A DNA stretch of 64,000 nt from CAZVFX01 sp964626565 (GTDB lineage: Bacteria > Myxococcota_A > UBA9042 > CAIXZC01). Shown here one piece after another: positions 60,301-64,000 of this stretch; the stretch's first letter is position 1, and each line of letters opens with the position of its first letter. The notes beneath the pieces were generated by a model, which was not told where the DNA came from, made no database searches, and saw nothing but the letters and a program-made list of their open reading frames with translations. The DNA lies in contig CAZVFX010000002.1 in assembly GCA_964626565.1 (NCBI GenBank), forward strand, positions 1-64,000. Direction: 5' to 3'. The position numbers and the translations under genes are program-made.

Positions 60301-63282
60301 TCCGCGGCGGAGAAAGTGTTTGTGGAGTTGGCCGACGCCGGGCATCTGGACGCGACCCTTGCCATGGCCATGGCTAGGGTGCAGGCAAGCCGGGGCAAAT
60401 TAGACGAAGCCTTTGCCAACTATCGGTTGAGCCTCAGCCTGAATGCGTGCAGCAGCGCCCAGTTTGCCAAGATAGTGCAGGACGGTGAGCGCATCGGCGC
60501 GCTTGACCGGGTACTGGAATTGGCCCGGGACTGTGTTGTCAAATACCCGCGGGAAGGGCGGCTCCGGTACGTGCACGGCCGCCTTCTTGCCCGCGTGCGC
60601 GGGGCGGACGGCACTGCCGACAGTCTGGCTGAACTCAACAAGGCTGTGGCTCTGGATCCAACGCTCCTGGAAGGGGCGGCAGAGTTTCTCTTTGCCCGGG
60701 ATCTTAGCGGCCCGGCCTTGGTCCTGGCCAGAACCATGGTCAAGGGGGCCGACTTCGATCAGGCGCTTACCGGGCTGGAGCTGGGGTTCAAGATCCTGGC
60801 CGGGTCAGGGGATACGGAGGAGATGAAGCGCTTGGGCTCTCAAATGGCGAGAGCCCACAAGCGGGACGACCGCCAGATGTGGCGCGTCGGGTTGCTCTAC
60901 TTCCAGTATCACCTCATGGAGCAGGGGATGGAGAAGCTGCGCCAGGCTGCGGCCACCGGCAACGCCTTTGCTTCTCTGGAGCTGAGCTCCCGCCTGGTGG
61001 CCATCGGCAAGGTCAAGGAAGGTCTGAAGCACTTCAACATCTTTATTGAAGCGGACCTCTGGAAGGCGACTACAATTCAGGGGCGAATCAACCAGGCTAT
61101 GTACGACGCGTTTGAGCGTCAGGTGGATTTCCTGGCCCGCAATGCGGGGCGACCCGATGAAGCGCTGAAGGCGCTGAACGGCACCGTCAAGCGTTTCCCG
61201 GAAGACCCCCGCCCCAGGCTGCAACTGGTGCGGCTGCATCTGGCCGGGGCAAAGCCGGAGCGAGCTGTGGAGCACCTGGTCGAGGCCTGTGGAACTCGAA
61301 TGACGGAGACGGAAGTCGGCCGCGCCGGCACCCTGGTCAACGGCTTCGAAAGCCAGGGCAAGCTGGACCTGGTCCTGGGGAGCCTTGCCGACAAGTATGC
61401 AGCCTCGGGCGCGCCGGCGTGCGGCTCGCTGCTGCTCATGGGCCTGACACTGGCAGGAAGGGATCACGATACCGGTGACCTGGCAATGCGCATGGCAAAT
61501 GATGGCTCAATCTCTCCCGAGCAACTGCTGCAGTACGCGACGCTCCTGTTCGATCGCGGCCGCTACGAAGAGGCTGAGTTGCTGCTGGTCGCGTCCTCGT
61601 CCCGGGAGTGGGGACGAGAGGACGTGCTTCTGGGGGTACACCGTCTTCAGTGCAGGCTCTATTCGGCCACCGGCCGCCGCGACCGCACGGCTGAGGCTAC
61701 CCGTATGGTCCTGCTCCAGGTGCCGGCTCGGCCGGAGGCCCGCCGGGGCATGGCAGGAAATCTCTTCGACTATGAGTACATTGACGAGGCTGAACGTCAG
61801 TACAACCTCCTCGACCTCTACGATGGCGGGAGCAGGGATACGCGGGTGGCGCTCTTCTCACTGTTGCTCCGCAGCGGACGGAATGCGGAGGCGCGAAAGC
61901 TGGCCTATCGTACCTCATTCAGGGGCGAAAACGTGCTCAACCTGATCCTGACTTTCGGGTCTGTGGCGCGGCGCCGATTGGAGTTCCCCCTGGCGCTGGA
62001 ACTGTACTCCTCCGCATTGGAGATGGACCCCACCAACGGGCCGCTGAGGTTCGTGGTCGCGGAGCTGGCAGTAGCGACAGGCGACTCACAGCGAGCCTGG
62101 TCGCTCTTCAGCGAATACATGGCTACCGGTTCCGATGCTTCTGCCCGGCGCCTGGAGGTGCTCCAGAACGTGCTGAAGTACAACCATTTCGGCATGGGCA
62201 GGTTGCTGGTGAAGCAGGGCGACGACCCAGCTTTGCAGCTTCACCTGGGGCTGGCGTATCTGCGTGCGGGTCTGCCTGAGGGCGAGGCGTTGATGTTGGC
62301 CGTGTTGCAGGCAGAGGAGAACGGCTCGCTTCTCGCCAGGGAGGTGCTGGACACCATGGTGCACCGGCCCTATCTGTTGCCCGAAAAGGTTGTGCGGCTG
62401 GCCCTCAAGCGCGGTTGCTCCACCCAGTTCTGGCCCGCTGAGTGCAGGTTCTGGGAGGGAAGGAATCTGGTGTTGCGGGGAGAGGTTGAACCGGCCATCA
62501 AGGAATTCCGGGATTCTCTCAACGGCAACAAGCAGACCTGGTACTATACTCTGGGTTCCTTCCGCGCACTGTTGCGCAACGGCCACGAGAAGGTGGCGGA
62601 CGAACTGCTGCGAAACCAGATGGCCGGATTCGAGAGAACCGCGTTTCTGAACGAGGCGGCCAAGACGGTCTTTTCGTTGCTCCACGAACCTCAGATCACC
62701 AAGGAAGCCCGTCGCGCGGCCGGCCGCCTGGCGGGGCGGTACATCAACGAGTTGCTACAGCCCGATCCACTGGATTTCTGGTTTCGGACGCAACGGGCGG
62801 AAGCCGAGGTGTTGATGGGTGAAAACGAGTCCGCCCGGGCCAGGTATGCAGATGAGATCAAGAAGACTCCCTGGGAGCCGGGGTTGTACAACAACCTGGC
62901 CTATCTGCTCAGCCAGATGAACGTGGACGTGGACCAGGGTCTTGAACTGGTCCGAGATGCGCTCCGGCGTGAGCCCTCCCACGGCACCTACTATCTGGAC
63001 ACGGAAGGCTGGCTGCTCTACCGCAAGGGAGACTTGAAAGGTGCGGAAGAGAAGGTTCGGGCATCCATTGCCAGGGCGAATTTGGGTTTCGGAGATTCTC
63101 TCGCCGAGGCCGTGTACCACCTCGGGGTCGTTGTGAACGGCCAGGGCCGGAAGGACGAGGCGCTAGAGCACTTCCGGTTTGCTGGTTTCGTGGATCCGTT
63201 CGGCCGCTACGGGAAACTCGCCAGAGCCGAAATCAGGAAGCTCGGCCTCGACCCGTACAACCTCGATTGGAAACCGCAGTAA
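57349..63282 (+). CDS. Very large TPR-repeat lipoprotein
   Basis: A 1,977-residue lipoprotein. The signal is YTILLLSLLCAVAC (lipobox A-V-A-C), then a short Gly-rich spacer (SPAAGGGGHG). The rest is almost entirely alpha-helical, with dozens of TPR-like helix pairs (for example NYLLGRAQLCLGDFPKGAQHL, LYNNLAYLLSQMNVD, ending DEALEHFRFAGFVDPFGRYGK). Family members act as scaffolds for protein complexes; large TPR lipoproteins in myxobacteria and Bacteroidetes often sit in envelope assembly or secretion. GGAGG precedes ATG 57349 with a good promoter. No catalytic domain was seen. The next gene starts about 65 bases later and may be cotranscribed. Confidence 0.9.
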   Translation: MFCRRLRYTILLLSLLCAVACSPAAGGGGHGPAYSPEFLEMVKEQPDLSEAARVLESGTCREAIPLLSYYFSRNEQPGPVNYLLGRAQLCLGDFPKGAQHLLTAVKADSTLAADINAVSAFYGRQLVELLQPEARDSYDKLRACYLLLKLSGPGFKLPAAAAPLSRFFRAKVKRGDYSAGLKIVDLMRGLGVKSEGTFALETEALARLGETEKLKELVAREEKLLGEGAGNLVYASALAAEAAYRPGIAAWMFARASGLGCDCPSVHLDAARAWLKDRNESSADAELKQYLQVESVEGLKARELEAAALLAKYDRYDGALKILAAGKARSPGDFDFYKAMAFLVNKAPEQVDPALLMGEYLQHHNFSDEAVELVGSTLLAWRMGKPGVKVFEQVVARSKDSAVALFFSGAFAVLNDELKPATRLWDRAVKSSSADAALLDRIADFLSATGRHEQAEDYLEESLRAAPANIDVLLKLASLKEKRVGDGIKFAERWLKKHPPSSDGLVALSRWCEENGFGKRALKYARKAVAESEGPARSDALLWAGRLHINRRQYEAAVGSFREAAAGPLEPVEFVPRMAVAMGGADNRQLACFAHEQFARLLVSGHYGELPPAKKFLGAMTSLRCGKADEAMVTHCLDSAAEPIEALKKMLAVAHRPADARVLLDVVERSEKGRFDDPGLAATLAVMFARAGSAEQAARFAKEYLAGTTDSPSALFLNARLTLLHGATEAARQILRVAWAKAAVAEKGDVGVLLASLELFDGDEVEGLKVIRELAELPYNRAKHAAAAAGLLIDANKPKAAGEVILDALQDPGSGAGAPPKLKLEIGVDGGPSPGPVTEAELSRMLAMHQAGATDHDVQRRLIAQLAYAWRLQGKSWGELVDKVLPLVSSWHGEHYLAEILMRVSAGDLALELFSTAFRKSPASFALLKAYVDALIFLNYEAGKELAVIEKDVLKIVRKYIKAREGDPDAYRQAATYLEEKGAFSAAEKVFVELADAGHLDATLAMAMARVQASRGKLDEAFANYRLSLSLNACSSAQFAKIVQDGERIGALDRVLELARDCVVKYPREGRLRYVHGRLLARVRGADGTADSLAELNKAVALDPTLLEGAAEFLFARDLSGPALVLARTMVKGADFDQALTGLELGFKILAGSGDTEEMKRLGSQMARAHKRDDRQMWRVGLLYFQYHLMEQGMEKLRQAAATGNAFASLELSSRLVAIGKVKEGLKHFNIFIEADLWKATTIQGRINQAMYDAFERQVDFLARNAGRPDEALKALNGTVKRFPEDPRPRLQLVRLHLAGAKPERAVEHLVEACGTRMTETEVGRAGTLVNGFESQGKLDLVLGSLADKYAASGAPACGSLLLMGLTLAGRDHDTGDLAMRMANDGSISPEQLLQYATLLFDRGRYEEAELLLVASSSREWGREDVLLGVHRLQCRLYSATGRRDRTAEATRMVLLQVPARPEARRGMAGNLFDYEYIDEAERQYNLLDLYDGGSRDTRVALFSLLLRSGRNAEARKLAYRTSFRGENVLNLILTFGSVARRRLEFPLALELYSSALEMDPTNGPLRFVVAELAVATGDSQRAWSLFSEYMATGSDASARRLEVLQNVLKYNHFGMGRLLVKQGDDPALQLHLGLAYLRAGLPEGEALMLAVLQAEENGSLLAREVLDTMVHRPYLLPEKVVRLALKRGCSTQFWPAECRFWEGRNLVLRGEVEPAIKEFRDSLNGNKQTWYYTLGSFRALLRNGHEKVADELLRNQMAGFERTAFLNEAAKTVFSLLHEPQITKEARRAAGRLAGRYINELLQPDPLDFWFRTQRAEAEVLMGENESARARYADEIKKTPWEPGLYNNLAYLLSQMNVDVDQGLELVRDALRREPSHGTYYLDTEGWLLYRKGDLKGAEEKVRASIARANLGFGDSLAEAVYHLGVVVNGQGRKDEALEHFRFAGFVDPFGRYGKLARAEIRKLGLDPYNLDWKPQ

Positions 63283-63346
63283 CCAACTTTGTTCCATTTC
63301 GATCTGCCGTTTGCTAAACTTGTCTGCGACAAGCGAGGTGTGTCCC

Positions 63347-64000
63347 ATGAAGAACCGACTCGTGCTGGTAGTCGCGGTACTGGTAGTTGCCCTGGTCGCG
63401 GTTGCGGCTCTGGTGACCCTGACCCAGTACAAGGAGCCGCGGGGCGCCGCAGCGGGAGGTGCGTCCGGCTGTGGCGGGGAAGCTGTTGATGATGACCCCG
63501 AGGTAGGGTTTGAAGAGGCGCTGGAGGAAGGGGCCAAAGACCCCGACGCTCCCAGCCAGATCACCTATAGCAAACTGGAAGGGGATCAACCGTGCCTGAA
63601 GATCACTTTGGAGCCTCTTGATTCCGTCGCCTCAGTGGAGGATCTTTGCGGAGGAGGCCAGATCAAAGTTTTCGACCTGGACGGCAAGACTGCCGCCGCG
63701 GTGCTGGATGGCTACTATGAGCTGTTGGCCGCGGAATGTACCGATGGAGAATGCGGGCCAGGAGAACGGGTGGAAGTACTTACCGTGAAGGAAGAGACGA
63801 GGGTGCTCCCTTACGAGTCACCCCTGAGTGATCAGGTGGAGGGGGTGTTGGAACTCTACCAGGAGCAATCGGAAGTTGCAGTGCAGCCCCAACTCGACCC
63901 ACCGGCGGCCCCGCCTCAGGAGATCACCCTCAAGCCCGACCAGGGAGTCGTCTTCGCCGGGGGGACTGTAGAGGTAGCTGCATCGCCGTTGAAGGTGGAC
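63347..64000 (+). CDS. Membrane-anchored protein, 3' end outside the window
   Basis: The frame from ATG 63347 stays open for 218 codons to the window edge. An N-terminal membrane anchor (LVLVVAVLVVALVAVAALVTL) is followed by a Gly/Ala-rich spacer with one Cys (ASGCGGEAVDDDPEVG), an acidic region, and a folded part with Cys residues (CLKITLEPLDS, LLAAECTDGECGPGERVEVL). GCGAGG lies upstream of the start. No family recognised. It follows the TPR lipoprotein gene and may belong to the same transcription unit. Confidence 0.8.
   Translation, partial: MKNRLVLVVAVLVVALVAVAALVTLTQYKEPRGAAAGGASGCGGEAVDDDPEVGFEEALEEGAKDPDAPSQITYSKLEGDQPCLKITLEPLDSVASVEDLCGGGQIKVFDLDGKTAAAVLDGYYELLAAECTDGECGPGERVEVLTVKEETRVLPYESPLSDQVEGVLELYQEQSEVAVQPQLDPPAAPPQEITLKPDQGVVFAGGTVEVAASPLKVD

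Overview
The window looks like a chromosomal segment of a high-GC, Gram-negative bacterium of the former Deltaproteobacteria, most likely Myxococcota or a close relative, and probably a metagenome-assembled scaffold. The main clues are long secreted proteins built from MopE-type Cys/Asp repeats (CDLVDNDCDGSVDE), a Cys-rich lipoprotein with CGDDGCGG repeats, an MXAN_5187-like C-terminal domain, a GYWKNHP module, many lipoproteins and outer-membrane proteins, and a 100-N assembly gap. No tRNA, rRNA, CRISPR array, insertion sequence or prophage was recognised.

Layout. 0.1-14 kb: one giant secreted repeat protein of about 4,600 residues, interrupted by the gap at 3762-3861. It carries MopE units, SdrD-B/DUF11-like modules and three modules with thioester-domain (TQXA) hallmarks. 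14-18 kb: a Cys-rich lipoprotein, an FtsB-like divisome protein, and a sirtuin plus glucan-phosphatase-like dual-specificity phosphatase pair. 17.7-23.4 kb: phosphoesterase, exported protein and MutS2 in a coupled operon, facing an MXAN_5187-like sensor-type membrane protein. 23.6-37 kb: an acyl-CoA dehydrogenase, a 1,388-residue HEAT/Gly-rich repeat protein, a GG-ending beta-grasp protein, an HhH/beta-barrel protein and three envelope glycosylation-type genes. 37-45 kb: a radical SAM/SPASM enzyme fused to a lipoprotein-like tail full of YG(I/V)P repeats, divergent from a cobalamin-riboswitch operon (TonB receptor, BtuG-like propeller lipoprotein, BtuF, BtuC, BtuD). 45-48.4 kb: an MNT/HEPN toxin-antitoxin pair between 49-bp direct repeats, then two tandem U32-family proteins. 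48.5-57 kb: a lipoprotein and an exported transglutaminase with a P-domain, an MFS/spermidine-synthase-like fusion protein, AspRS, and a short-chain dehydrogenase. 57-64 kb: a 1,977-residue TPR lipoprotein and the start of another envelope protein.

How the genes work together. The clearest pathway is vitamin B12 acquisition. The riboswitch at 38870-39048 should shut down a five-gene operon covering outer-membrane capture, outer-membrane transport, periplasmic binding and inner-membrane ABC import. The propeller lipoprotein inside it resembles BtuG of Bacteroides in architecture and context. Back-to-back promoters with overlapping -35 boxes link this operon to the divergent radical SAM fusion gene. 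Most of the remaining genes serve the cell envelope.

Most novel signals: the single-polypeptide maturase/YG-repeat lipoprotein (37006-38736), the thioester-like modules in a Gram-negative giant repeat protein, the BtuG-like gene outside Bacteroidetes, the direct-repeat-flanked MNT/HEPN insertion that supplies matching C-termini to BtuD and HEPN, and families of heptanucleotide tandem repeats at gene 3' ends.
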